A stretch of 64,000 nt of DNA, from positions 42,871,373 through 42,935,372 of the forward strand of contig NC_087251.1 of NCBI RefSeq assembly GCF_037042905.1, given 5' to 3'. Shown one piece after another: positions 1-13,094 of the stretch (position 1 is the stretch's first letter; every line of letters begins with the position of its first letter). Position numbers and translations under genes: made by a program. Source of the DNA: Lytechinus pictus (Eukaryota; Echinodermata; Echinoidea; Temnopleuroida; Toxopneustidae). The notes beneath the pieces are model-generated. The model saw only the letters and a program-made list of their open reading frames with translations, had not been told where the DNA came from and searched no databases.

Positions 1-186
1 GGAGCAGTTACACAAATTTGCAATTATTTGTTTTAAGCTACTGAAATCATTTGATTTGATCGGCCGATAGAAAACTTGTTATAGAAATTGCACATTTGTT
101 TTTTATAACAACCCTTTGTGAAACGGGGCCCTACCTTTCATTATTCTAGTCATATGTGAACAAGCCTTTCAATGAGTCAGTAATCA

Positions 187-453
187 GGGCCCCATCTAAC
201 AAACAGTTACGATCGATCCGATCGACCTCACCAGTGTGGAAATCCATTAATATCATAGTTTTTTTTCTGCAGAAAATTTGCACAATGTCCTTTGTTAACA
301 AAGAAAAGGACACTGAATTTTTAAAGAAAAAAATTAATGTATGAATATACATCATATCTAGAAAATATTTTGAACAATCGATATGTTTGCATTACTGACT
401 TTCCATAGTTGTGGTTGATCGGATCAGTCACAACTCTTCGTAAGAAAGGGCCC
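187..453. mobile_element. Family A inverted-repeat element, copy 1 (MITE-like)
   Basis: Starts GGGCCCC and ends GGGCCC, with imperfect terminal inverted repeats of about 35 bp containing a TTACAAAGAGTT-like block and GATCCGATC. The internal sequence is AT-rich and non-coding. Three further copies (2508, 7050, 50713) share the termini and the internal TCTAGAAAATATTTTGA-like segment. Confidence 0.82.
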
Positions 454-2507
454 AGATGTATGTAAATGATGCAGTGATTAGTTGAAAACACAAATCCCCT
501 GTGGAGATGGCAGTATAGGATTGTCAGAGTACGATCACACATTGTATACCAATTTGAATCCATTTTGCATGTTGGCCTTGAGGGAAAATACAAAATTTGC
601 TAGAGGTTTTCTGGACAAAGCAACCATTAGTGTAAAGCTGAGAATTATCAGTCTTATCTAACTTTTCTTAAAAAGTATTCATAAATGACACATCTCTGTA
701 GAGATTAGGCCTCCTTATTTTATTTGATACAAGTTCTAGTTTGTATACTCCAAGCATTAAAAAATAAATGGAAAGAGCATACCACATTCACTTTGGCGGA
801 CAGTATCTGAATTTAAAGGAAAAAATCCTATATCTAGATACTTTCCTGTGACGATATAAGTTAATAAAAATACTTGAGTTTTGTTTGTTTGGAGTCAAAC
901 TTGAATTTTTATAATTTCATAAAACAAAAACTTTTTTCAGTGGATGTCTGCTGAAGCAACCAATGTATCTGACAAAAGATTGAATGTTTGGCTGATCTTC
1001 AACCGAGCTGAATAGTGAGGGAAACTTAACTCGGCCATTACAGCATTGATAAACATCTTCATTTAAAAAAATAATTGCAATTGAAGCATTAATGTAATCA
1101 AATAGTGCTTTGTCCTTGATTTAAGTGTCATATTTCAAAAAAAATTATTGTGAAATATTCCTTAAAATATTCAAATAGCACCAGCATAATAAATTTTCGG
1201 TACATTCTCTTCATTGTCATTTGTCATTCACATGTGCATATTATAGAGTGCCTCAAATGTTAGAGGAGAACCTAAGCTTTGGCAGAGATATGTCATTCAT
1301 GAATTATTCTTAAGCTTAAGTTATGATAAATCATTAATAATTCTCAAGTTTGTTCCCACTGGGATGCACTGCATACACTTGCAATTTTTCATGAGTTCCC
1401 CAGGAAAATAAACATCTATAGATTAGATGTTTAATGTAGACCTTTCTCGTTTTTCCACCTGACTGTACCATCAATCTATTGTGTTCACAAATGTTTTGAA
1501 TATGAGCAGTGTTTAATGTTTATTCTCTGATATATTTTAATCAGCCAATCATTTCTGGAGATCTTAAATTTGAAGTGTGTCGTGTTATATTGTTTCAGAG
1601 GAAGTTGTAGTTGTCATTAACGATGGTTGCCTGGCAAACCGGCACGTCACACTGGCTTGTATTGGGGACGCGACGGTTTTAACGTGCCGTTCAAGTTTGG
1701 AAAAAATTGCCTTTTAACCAAATCTGTACTTAATTAAATATTCTTTGCTTCATTTTAATGTAGAATTATTGAAAAATGCATTACTTTTCATGTGATGCTT
1801 TGGGACATCGACCTGCGAAAGGTTTTGCTTGAAGAATAAATGGATATTTGATGTGTAATGGTTTGCTAGGTAACCAATTAGTGAAATAATGAGATTTAGA
1901 TACTTTTAACTAACAGGAGTCTCTTATGGGAACCTTGTGACTTAGAAGAAATTCAAATCAGATATGAATATGGTTCTAGGGCTTTGCTTTGTAAATATGT
2001 TTTTTACTCTTTTCAAGTTGTGAAATGTGAAATGCCAAAATTGAATGAAGCAGAAATTTTTATTCATTTATGATAAGATCGTGGCTCAATGCGGAGGATG
2101 ACATATAGCAATGACATTCATATATTATTTCCAGCTAGTTTAAGATGTGTAAATAATGATGTCAATCTTTGTGTTAAACACTTCTTTCGATGGCATGTTC
2201 AAGAGTCTAGACAATTGTTTTTACTTTTCATTTTGCCCCAGCCCCCCCCCCCAAAAAAAAAAAAGATTTGCACGATGTCAAATTTGCGTAATAATTTGAT
2301 GAGTGTTGTAAATAATTATTGTTTGTTTACCATCCTTGAAACATCATTAATTCAAGAGGTTTAGTTTGATTTAATGACATGCAACTTGTTGTAGTGCATT
2401 AAATGAGTTGTAGTATCTTCAAGTGATATTGCCTTCTCAGTCTGCTGACCTAGTAGTGAAACCCTTTCCCCTATTAAAGCCACATTACACCGGCAAATCC
2501 AATTCCT
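454..2507. other. Gene-free stretch
   Basis: AT-rich DNA with stops in all frames at short range. A C11A12 tract lies near 2242. Nothing else recognised. Confidence 0.6.
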
Positions 2508-2772
2508 GGACCCCGTCTTACAAAGAGTTATGATTGATCCGATCAATCTCAAGTTTATGGAAATCCATCAATGACATAATTTTTTAAAAGGAAATTTGCT
2601 CATTGTACTTGAAAACAAAGAGAAGCATACTGAATTGTCAACAATACAGTGAATATATGAATATGGTCATTCATAAAAAAATATTTTGAAAAAACATGTA
2701 TTTTAGATGTTGATGTTGCTGGCTTTCCATAGTTGCAATTGATCAATAGTAACTCGTCGTAAGACGGGCCCC
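2508..2772. mobile_element. Family A inverted-repeat element, copy 2
   Basis: About 265 bp, opening GGACCCCGTCTTACAAAGAG and closing with the inverse ending GACGGGCCCC. Similar in length and interior to the copies at 187 and 7050. Confidence 0.85.
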
Positions 2773-5059
2773 AGACCGACAAATGTGCAGTGACAAACTA
2801 TCAATTAGTTTAGGGTTGGTTTCGTTGATGTGACTATATGCATTTCTCAACACCTTAGAACGTGACCCAACTCACAACATAATGAAACCCTGAAATTTCA
2901 ATATTTGATTGAGATTGCATTGAGGAACTGAACTGCCCAGAGCATTAGCAACTGATGGTGTGATGCAGCTCGTGAAGTTCTTGCAAATCATTATAATCCT
3001 CGCTCTATCAAATTAATTTTCAAAAGAAAAAAAAAATGTTGTGTTTCAAGTTGTTGCTCTTCAGATAGAGAGATTCACCATGACATATACAAATGCAAGA
3101 TTTTGTCTATTTTGTGTGGTACCTGAGAACAAAAGTTATTATGAATCTTCACTTATTAACAATGTGTTAGTATAATGCTATTATTTTTAATGGCCCTTAC
3201 AACAAAGTTGGATAGTTTCTCCAAGTTTTTTGTGTGTGAGGTTTACATGAGCAGGAATGTAATTTTCCAATGATAATTTACTTCTGCTGTGTATTTCTAA
3301 TTTTCCTGTCCAATTGAATATGAATTTACTTATATTTTTAGTACATGAGCTTGAATTGAGTTTTGAAATATTATATTTTCTAAAAGCAACCTTACAAGTA
3401 AGATAGATTTTGAGATATGTATATTGATAATTGGCAGTGAAGTTTGTATGGCTGCAAGAATTCAGTTATTGTTCATGATGGAAAGTTGACTCTAAAAGCT
3501 TCCCTTAGATACTTTGGAGGAAATTGTGGTATTTGAATGCAAAAGGTAATTTGATTGTCATACCTCAAAATGAGCATATATAAACCTTGATATTGCAAGC
3601 TTTTAACAATATTGTCTTAGAAAAGACAACATTTGCGATAACAAGATTTGGGCATTTGTGGACCTCTATGCAAAAGTGGTTTTATAAGGTTCATTGTTTT
3701 ATGACTCTTTTCAAAGTTTTAGTCAACCCTTTGACTAAAAAGTGGGAACCTCTCTGCCTATAGGCCTGAACCGATATCAGTAACGCAATTTGCAACAAAA
3801 GTGAATGTGCCACCTTTTGGAAGCAAGCTTTTCATAATCTTGTAGAAAGCATAGAATTGTAATTTTTGTAATTTATAAAGCAGTGATTGAAAAGCTCATT
3901 GATGTTCATGAATATCATTGATAAAGCCATATTGCAGCTTCTTTCAAAACACAACTTCAGGTAACTTCAGTAACGGAATGAACTTCTTGTTTTGTTCTCA
4001 AATGTTTACTAGTACATTGATATATGCCATTGTGTAATCGAAGCGTGGTTGCAGTATTTTGATGAAAATAGTTCACTTCACTGAAATGATTCATTTTTTT
4101 TTATTTGTGGAAGGGAAGTGGTAAATATAGAAGTGGTAAATATGCAATGATAACTGAAAGTGGTTGTCGTAATCACTCAATATATCATTTCAAATCTGTA
4201 TTACCATCATATTGGGTTGGTTCAGGTTATGATTTTCCCTGGAATTATTCTTTCGATTAAAAAAAATTGAAACTGCAATTTACTCCTTTATAAACAAAAT
4301 AGTTTGTACATAATTACAGAAATTCATAGATGCATGTGTGGTTTCTTTGAACTAATTTCCTCTTAATTCACTTTTGATAAAAAACTATTTAGATTTTTTT
4401 TTTTAGATACAGCAAGTTTCTCTCCAGGTATGTCATTTTGAATATAAACTGGTTTCAGTTTCTTTTTATCCCATTGTACTTATCATGACGATTCCATAAA
4501 TTCTATTCACTCAATATCGTGTTTACCATGTGTACCAAGCCCATAGTGAAAATTAGTTGAGTGCTGTTGTAATTTTTTTGTAAAAAATCAGTTGTTTCAT
4601 AAACACCTGATTGAATCCGTATTGAATTATCATTTATAGTAATGCAGAATTCCTGCGGATTTAGCTTAAGAACTATGATACTTAGGCTCATTTTATGGTA
4701 TCTGTTTATATTTGCACTATTCAAGTCATGTTTCACTTGCTTGCATGTAAATGGCTTTCGTGTCAATGTGGTTTTCTTGAAATAAATACCCAATGGGAAC
4801 CACTGTCTTTGTGTGATCTTTTTTTATATATTGATTTAAAAAAAATTCATACATTATATTACCAAATTGAAACAAAATAGCTGATGTAATATGTGGCATT
4901 ACATTGTTTATAGTGTCCTATGCCTGGATTTGGTTTATAGAACAGGTAAGTGGACATGAATATGTAGATGATCATAATCATGAACAAAAATGATATATCT
5001 GAAGAATAATATAGTATGTAACATGTATGTATGGCGCTTCATGCAATGTTTCTAAGCAT
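2773..5059. other. Gene-free stretch
   Basis: AT-rich, no repeat element or exon-like segment recognised; the 96-codon minus frame at 4503-4793 has no recognisable domain and no splice context. Confidence 0.6.
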
Positions 5060-5205
5060 TACGTACTATAACCCGGCTTAAGCTCGGCTACCCTGATCAG
5101 GTGCTTGAGCATGCAAGGGATTCCCGCTTACCGGGTACCAATTTACCACACCTGGGTGGAGAGTGGCAAATGTTGATAAACGCCTTGCCAAATGACGCAA
5201 GTTTT
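5060..5205 (-). mobile_element. SINE fragment (3' body, no tRNA head)
   Basis: The reverse complement reads CACCCAGGTGTGGTAAATTG, GGTACCCGGTAAGCGGG and GCCGAGCTTAAGCCGGGTTA. It matches the body of the SINEs at 46857, 50123 and 62684 but lacks the promoter head. Confidence 0.7.
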
Positions 5206-7049
5206 ATGATGATTTTATAACTTTGTAGGGGTCTGTCTTTGTTTTAAAAAGAAGTGGAATTTTGTATTTTGCTGATTAATTCGGAACATTTCACTCGTGC
5301 TAAGTTATGAATGAGCCAATTATGTAACTGATATCCAATTTCACCATTACCTGGTGAGGATGAACATGATAGTAGTCTGCAAAAAATGGTTTGAATGCAC
5401 ATTTGTTAGAGAAGATGATTGACATTTTAGTTTCCCAATGTCACGCCTGCCAACTGTTCTTATTTATATAATAATAGAGACAGCCCATACTTCCGAGGAC
5501 CCTCATTACATTCTCTTGTCCCACTTTGTTCCTGAATCTGTAGCGTAAGAAAATTAAGGGGCCAAACAGGCCAACAATTCCAATACATTTGTGAGCAAGC
5601 TACCTTTTTTTAATTAGAAAAGCCAATTTTGTGATAGATTTTTTTTTTTTTTTTTGGGGGGGGTTCTGTATGCCAGTGCCTTGAATACTTGTCACTCCTT
5701 ATCATAGCTCAATTATGCCCATCTCTGAAAAAAATAAACAGGATATTATGCCAGCTATACCAGCATATTTTGTAAAATCATCAGCTTATGGAATATATGA
5801 TGCCATTATGAAAGAAAATATCAGTCGGGAAATTTACTTGAAAGTAACACAATACTAAAAAAAGTGCATAAGGTGGTCTCGTTGGCTATTTTAGTGGTAG
5901 AAGTCGTAGTAATATTAGCAGTAGGAGTGACATAATGAGCCAACAATTTTGAGGAGGGTAGGTATGGCAGATGGAGCGAATGTTCTAAAAATAGCATCAA
6001 TTTTGACCTTGGGGGGGGGATGTAGATTTGACATATTCAGAAAATGTAACTTCTCTCTTTTGTAATGTAATTTCACTCTTTCCCTTTCATTTTCCCTCCG
6101 TTTTTCTTGGTCATGACCCGAAGCCCCACCCCCGCCCCCCCGAAGGCAGTGAATAGTAGTATCAGTTATAGTAGAAGAAGTGGTATGATTGATGTTAAGA
6201 GTTACATGTCCAGAGACCTCTCTTTGTCTTTTTGATATACTTATTATCTTTTATAATTTATCTGTTCCTCTGATATATTTCTTTTCGTCTTTTTTAAAAT
6301 TCATTTATTCCTCCCTTTCTCTTGTTTTTCTCTATTGAAAAATCACAGTGATGGTCGCCCCCGTCAGTGCTCCGTTAATAATAGTGTAGTAAGTTTTGCC
6401 AAGTATGAAATGGCCTTAATCATAGAGTGACGGTGCTGTGTAAAAAAAATAACTAAAACGTTGTTGAATATGTGTCTACCCCCCCCCCCCCCGCCAAAAA
6501 AAAAGAGAGAAAAGAATCAATATCAAGGCAATGAATAGTTAAGTTATAGCCAAAATTTGGTGGCTGAGAGGTTATTCATCAACATTTGTTATTTTACTGA
6601 TCTCTTCTGTATGTCCATACACCCACCGCCAGACTTTCTCTCTTCTGTCTTTGTACACATGTGGCGTTATTCGAAGTGCATTGTTTCTTCCACAAATTTT
6701 TCATACCAAAATCAAGGGAAATAATACGGGGTGGGGCTCATTATAGCGGGGAAAGTGCATTGTGTCGATACGAGTCCCATCACAAGACATGTTTGACATT
6801 ATTTTGTGTCATTCACGGGTGTCTGATGTGTTTTACTATAGGGAGGTTACGCATCGCGACGCAAAACGATGTCATTAAATAGAAAATGTATTGCCAAATG
6901 CCCTTCATGACAATGAGCAACCAAAAAGTCTTTGTCGAAAATTGGTGAATCAAAACGGCACTTTCGTCCTGGACTATGGTGAATCGACGTGCAGTGTATA
7001 CGCAATTTTTCGTCAGTCAGCTCTGAAACTTGGGACTAAATGCTGTTCT
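5206..7049. other. Gene-free stretch with homopolymer tracts
   Basis: Contains T17G9 near 5640, G8 near 6011 and C13 near 6480. No gene seen. Confidence 0.6.
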
Positions 7050-7318
7050 GGGCCCCGTCTTACAAAGAGTTGCGATTGATCCGATCAATCACAACTATGG
7101 ACGGCCAGCAACGTCAACATCTAAAATGAAGATTTGTTCAAAATATTTTCTAGATGTGTATATTCATACATTTATCGTTCTCTTGAAGATTCATTGTGAT
7201 TACGTTTGTTTACTAAGGAGATCGACATAATTTCCTGTAGAAAAAATTATGGTATGGATGGATTTCCATCCAGTTGGGATTGATTGGATCAATCGTAGCT
7301 CTTTGTAAGACGGGGCCC
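7050..7318. mobile_element. Family A inverted-repeat element, copy 3
   Basis: The best-preserved copy: termini GGGCCCCGTCTTACAAAGAG and the inverse CTCTTTGTAAGACGGGGCCC (20 matching bases), each followed by a GATTGATCCGATCAATC-type palindrome. No coding capacity. Confidence 0.9.
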
Positions 7319-7693
7319 TGGTTTACCAATTTTCGATGTTCATTGTCATTTGAGGGGGCGTTTTCAATACATTTATTGTGTTCTAGAATTTGCTATGCGC
7401 GCATGGTGGTGCGAAAAATCGTAATGGAATACGTGTATCATTTATTAACATAACTTTTATTATCCCGAAGTTATTTCCTTAAATTAAAAAAAAATGTATA
7501 TATCAGAGCCCCCAAGCTCCTGTTTGAATAAAGGACAAGTCGAATCCAACGACAAAAAGTGGATTTGAATAAAAAGAGAAAAATCCAACAAGCAGAACCG
7601 ACACTAAAAATTTCATCAAATTTTGATGCAAATTAAGAAATTTATGACATCCATTTTCTCTTAATTTCACAAAACAATTATATGCGCATCTGT

Positions 7694-7837
7694 GCCCCGT
7701 TACATGAAATTTACCATTATGGTAACTCTGCCATGCAATTTTAACTGGCATGGAATCCTTGGTTTTGATTGGCTGTTGATCATCGTTACCATGGTAGGCA
7801 AAGTTACCATAATAGTAACTTTTATGCAACGGGGCCC
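7694..7837. mobile_element. Family C short palindromic element, copy 1
   Basis: 144 bp. The left end GCCCCGTTACATGAAATTTA and right end TAACTTTTATGCAACGGGGC are inverted, each followed by ACCATTATGGTAAC-type palindromes; ATTGGCTG lies in the middle. The open frames across it are symmetry artefacts. Confidence 0.8.
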
Positions 7838-10800
7838 TGGTCGGTACGCAAATGAGGGGACTGATGACACCATTCACTCTATTCTTTTTGTATTATTGTT
7901 TGAAATATTTTAATTTTCTCATTGTGTAAAACAAAGTTTTATTACTCCCTGAACATGTGGAGTTAGCATTGTTTCAACATTTTGTGGTTCATTCAAGTTG
8001 GTCACTATTGTGTAATTCCATAAAATATGTACGTCCGTCGCCCTATTATGTGGGACCTTCATGAAATTTTCTGTCTCTGATTTCTTGTTCTTTTGACAGT
8101 GTAATGCTCTCAAATGTGGACTTGGTCAGTTTATGAAGTGAAGTAAAACTTGAGAAAATTCGTATCGGACGTACAAAAATGTTGATTATTTTATGGAGAA
8201 ATCAAATGGGGAAATGAGGCACGTTTTGATAGGAAAATAAAATCAGAATTACGAAGAATCTACCCATGAAGAATATGAAAAGGGGTACTTGGATGAACAT
8301 AATAAAGGGGGGAGGGGTCGAAAGAGCGGCGTAGAGATATTTCATGGGGGTGTACGATGACCTAAACGTGACGTATTTTTGTATCATTTTAATACAAAAA
8401 GTAGTTCAATGTTGCGCGACTCTTGTTGATACTTTAATTTGTTAATTCCTTTACTTTCTTCATTTTCCCTCTATAAGAAGTTTTAACTTCATGAACAATA
8501 TGGGGGGGGGGGGGGGGCTGACGCCACCTGCCCTCTATGGAGCCCGTGGTAAAGGCCCCTTTACCAGACAGAGAGCACTGAGCTGTTAAAACGGATAACA
8601 TGTCAGACTAGAGAGAGGCACGCGGGCATTTGCTCCAGCTTTCAAATTTGGCTTTTTTCAAAATGGAAAATGATAGAAAAGGAAGAGGCTTCACCAAGTA
8701 GATTGATAATGGGGATTAATTATGATAAAAATGGACGAATTCATCTTGATTCTGAAAGCTATCATTCCTGTACTGTAGCTGCCTGTGCGAACCCCAGCTA
8801 GTCTCCCCCTCCCTCTATTTACTCGTTAATAGACTACGATATGAAGATGATATGTCATTGAATGAGGGAGCGGGCATGCATGCTTCCTTTATCTCCTTAT
8901 TCATATAGCGTTAATGAATTAATGTAAAAACTAAATTCTATTTTTTGGACTATTTCGCTTTTTTGAAGAGCGCTACCTTATGAAAGTTCATGGGCTTTAG
9001 CACTCAGTCGAATCTCCTTGCCACATCTTTACATAATTATGATGACTGACCTACCCAGGAGCCCGGCAAATATATTGTTTTCGCTGCTTGAAGATTTCAT
9101 TAGCAATTTCGATGTTTTTTTTATACCCCTCAAAATATTGGCTTTTATGTTCAGTCACCTTATAAAGAAAATGTTAAGGATTTTTTAAAAAGAAAATCCG
9201 GTGAAAACCAATAAAATACATTGAAACAAACTATGTTTTATGTCCGGGGAAAATTTGTATTGTATTGATCGTGTCAATATTCTCGTCTATTGTCAGTTTG
9301 TAACTTCACACGGCACGCCTTGACAGCGTCATAAAACCTCATAATTCAATATCACATGACCCGCAGGCGATGGCTGGAGAGTGAGACACAAATATTTAAA
9401 GAATCAATTATAGTTGACTTGATGATCTTTTCCCGCCCTGGGGCAAGAACTCTCCGCGCTGATTGGTCTGATTTTAGGTTACAAACTCCACGTCAACTTG
9501 AATTTGCCTGCGTCCTGTCGGCGCACGTCTCCGCCCGCGCGTCCTGAATAGCAGTTTGTCGGGTTTGATTTATTCAACACTTGGAGAAAATCATTTCATA
9601 GCTTTTAAATTGGGGAGATGACGAGGATATGACAATTGATCCTTCATATCATAATTGTGTTCATTCCCACACGGTCTTTTCAAAGACGTTCTCGCAGAGA
9701 GTAACATGATAAATTTAGATCACTATTTAGAAGGCGTGACCTTTAGGTTGAGGCATATTACAACTATTTATAGCGAAGTATTCTTCGCCTGTCATTGTAT
9801 TATTGTAAAGCTTTCTACTGTGTGATTAAACTTGTCAATAATCACAATAGAGAAGTATAATGGTACAACCAATTGGATTAGATACCAGTTGCAGCTTTTG
9901 AACAATTTTTAGGGACCCTATAGGGGTTTGGTCCATACTTCAAAAGGGAAATGCGGAGCATCCCATGCGTTAAACGTGGATGTATTTTATTTGTCCCCAT
10001 AAGTAATCCGAGTGAGCATGGCGAGCGTAGCGATTTAGAAATTAAATTTTCTTTTTGATGGCACAACTATTATTTCTTTTTTAAAGAAAATAAAAGTATA
10101 TGCTCACATTAAAAAGATGTATATTCAGTCAAATAACGGACTGTTGGTTTTTTTTTTGGTGGTTATGATAATAACAACCATCGAGTGGAAATCCCAAATA
10201 AATGGTTGAATTGGTGATTTCAATGAGCTAATAGCACTAATTTATCAACTTTTTCTACAAAATTTGGACCAGACGTCCTTACAAAAAAACAATATTACAG
10301 CAAAAGTGCACCTTTTTTTGTGAATTTGAGCAGTCCATGTTTTGGTATTTATGTGCAGATTGAAATAATTTATTGTTTTAAATTGCGAAGGAACTACAGT
10401 TGCCCCCGCATTCTATGCGTATTTCCAGTTCACAGCCTTTCTCATACGCCTATAAAATTGTTTTATCATGGTAGTATATAGATCATTATTACTTGGGGAG
10501 TTTTTACGATGGACCTCTTTGTTAACAAGGGCCCAAAATGTATCAACTCTTTATTCCTTATTTGTCCTTTTCAGTGTAAATCACTTCCATTTTGCGAGTG
10601 CATGAGTATTTGAAATAAATTGCTGTAAACATGAAAACAATTAATTTGGGAGTGTTTTAACCCTATATTGCAATTATAATTGCACTTCCAAATACATCTA
10701 TCGCCCTTTTTTCAGCAGATCTAGCTCGTCCAAGAATCGGTTGGTCAATGATCAATTCCGAACCATTCACTAACACACTCTGCATTTGTTTATTCATGAA

Positions 10801-12470
10801 ACTCCCTGGTTATTTCTCATCGAAGTTGGGCAATTCCAAGCAAAATATGACATTTTCCAAAAATTCATATTGGCTCCATTTCAAATCTGGATCAAATCTT
10901 TTGTTCAAAACTCGTATGGAATTTCATAAATACAAAAGGGGAACATAATTAGCCACAGTTTTTTTTTCTTGCCCATCTCGTAATTATAGGAGAATCCAAA
11001 CCATATATAGAAGAAATTCTATACACATGGGACTACATATATTGTTTTTTACTTAATTTCAATTTAACAGAAAACTATTGTTTGGTAAAATTTTCTTTTG
11101 GATAATCTGAAGGTCATCATTTTACATCATATCAAACGAAAATTTTAAAATATAAGTTCATTTTACGTTGCCTGTGTGTGGATATGTCTGATGTCACTCT
11201 GTAACCGTCACTCCATAACCAGGTATGGGTTTACGTTTTAAGTCGTAATTAATGAAATAATACACCATTTTTTAGATGTAATGCAGAAGCTAGAACAGCA
11301 TAGAATCCAATCAATAAATCAAAATTGTGATAGCAATTTCAAGTTCACAGAGTTTGAGCAATATGTTTTCTCAAATATGCATGTCCATTTTGCGTCACTC
11401 CGTAACCATGTATATGACTATTCATATCTCATTAATTCAGTAGATCAAAATAAATGTTATTTTGAAAAGTGGGTTTCAGCAACTACCGTTAGGTACCATT
11501 TCTTTGCAAATAACCATTCAAATATGGGTGATATCTTTGTTTGAATGCAAAAAAAATTGTTTTTAAATGTCACTCCGTTTACCTTCGAACTGCCCAGTTC
11601 TCGTCAAAGCTATAATATATCGATCAATACTTCATGACTTTTCGCTTGGCTACCCAATTCATGCACCTATACAAAGTTGTTCATATTAATTTGTGTGCTA
11701 TCTATACTCCTTTGCCATAATTTCACTTTGCATAGATTTTTGGAATTTGACGCCTTTCAAAACATATCACTTTTAACGAACAGAACACTGGTGACATTGT
11801 AGGCTATATTAATGGGTTGGTGAAGCACATGACTTTTATTCGAACCATATAGATATATCTCTATGATTCGAACTTACAAACCTCTATTCCGAGAGAGTAT
11901 CTTGAGTTTTCTCTTTCGTATCCATTTCATCAAAGTGAATTCCTGATCTGATTTCAATCTTGTAAAAGATAGGTACATGTAATAATGTATATATAGATGC
12001 CGGTATCATTAAAAGTTACTTGTTTGTTGGCCCTGCTAACACACTGATCGGATTACCATCATTCTTTCTGTTGTCAAGGACGTTAGTGAAATTGAATATT
12101 ATTACGATCTTGTCTATCAAATTATCATCGGTTTCTTAGAATAATTATTGCCATCCTTAAAATTATATAGACTTCTATATTAGACTATATAATAGTATCT
12201 ATCAAATTGATCATAAACTGGTGTGAATATTGGTCGCAGTCAATACAGTATCTGTGATATTAATGATTAGCGTTGCTATTCCATTCTTTAAAAAATTAAT
12301 ACGCTTTTTTTACAGCATCTGATCACCCCCCCGCCATGTTAAATTAATGCACAAATGAATTTCGCCCTTGTCTTTTTTTTTACTGGCGTTTGTGTGTGCC
12401 GGTGGAAGAGGACTACTGGCCCTGAAATGTCAAATAATTCACGTTGTAAAAGAGCCCCTCCCGCAATTTG
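7838..12470. other. Gene-free stretch
   Basis: Holds a G15 run near 8503, the CpG-rich patch at 9435, and repeated CACTCCGTAACC-like phrases at 11195-11215, 11394 and 11568. No gene recognised. Confidence 0.55.
9435..9570. promoter_or_regulatory. CpG-rich island with inverted CCAAT box (candidate)
   Basis: This stretch is much richer in G, C and CpG than its surroundings (GGCGCACGTCTCCGCCCGCG) and contains GATTGGTCTGA. It could be an unlinked promoter or enhancer, but no gene was found beside it. Confidence 0.25.
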
Positions 12471-13094
12471 ATACTACCGTGTGAGTAAAAAAAAAATGAC
12501 ACCTCACAAATCCCCATTTTAAGGAAAAAAATATGTTATGAACACATATATGGCTGGAAAGAGTATCTTCTCCCAATGAATTTGATACCCTATTTATGTG
12601 GTATGTGTAAATGTTTGGATAATAAGGAGGTATTCTTTGCAGTGATGTAAATTTTGACTTGCGCCAAAGTAAGGCATGACTGCAATGAATGTATCCAGAT
12701 GCCAGTGATATCATCCTACATGTAAACATATTTGTAAATCCCCTTTCTATGAAATTAACTTGAGAATTGATACTAAAAAAAGTATTTATGAAACAATTAT
12801 AATGTGAATTATTAAAAAGTGTTTTGAAATGTTAATGCAACCTCTGTAGGATTATGACGTCATTGAAGTCTGGATTCATTCATTGAAGTCATGCCTTACT
12901 TTGGCGCAAATCAAAATTTGCATCACTGCAAAGAATACCTCCTGATTATCCAAGCGTTAAAACCTACCACATAAACATGGTATCAAATTATTTGGGAGAG
13001 CATACTCTTTCAGGCTATTATGTGTTCATGACATAATTTTTCCTTCAATTTGGGATTTGTGAGATGTATTTTTTTTCTTTACTCACACGGTATA
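12471..13094. mobile_element. Foldback element with about 215-bp arms
   Basis: The left arm (12471-12690) and right arm (12880-13094) are inverted copies. Matching blocks include ACCGTGTGAGTAAA with TTTACTCACACGGT, and GCAGTGATGTAAATTTTGA with TCAAAATTTGCATCACTGC. The spacer is about 190 bp. No coding sequence. Confidence 0.82.

Noticed and set aside
7503-7877. 124-codon minus-strand frame
   Set aside because: It overlaps the palindromic family C element, resembles no protein and has no conserved features.
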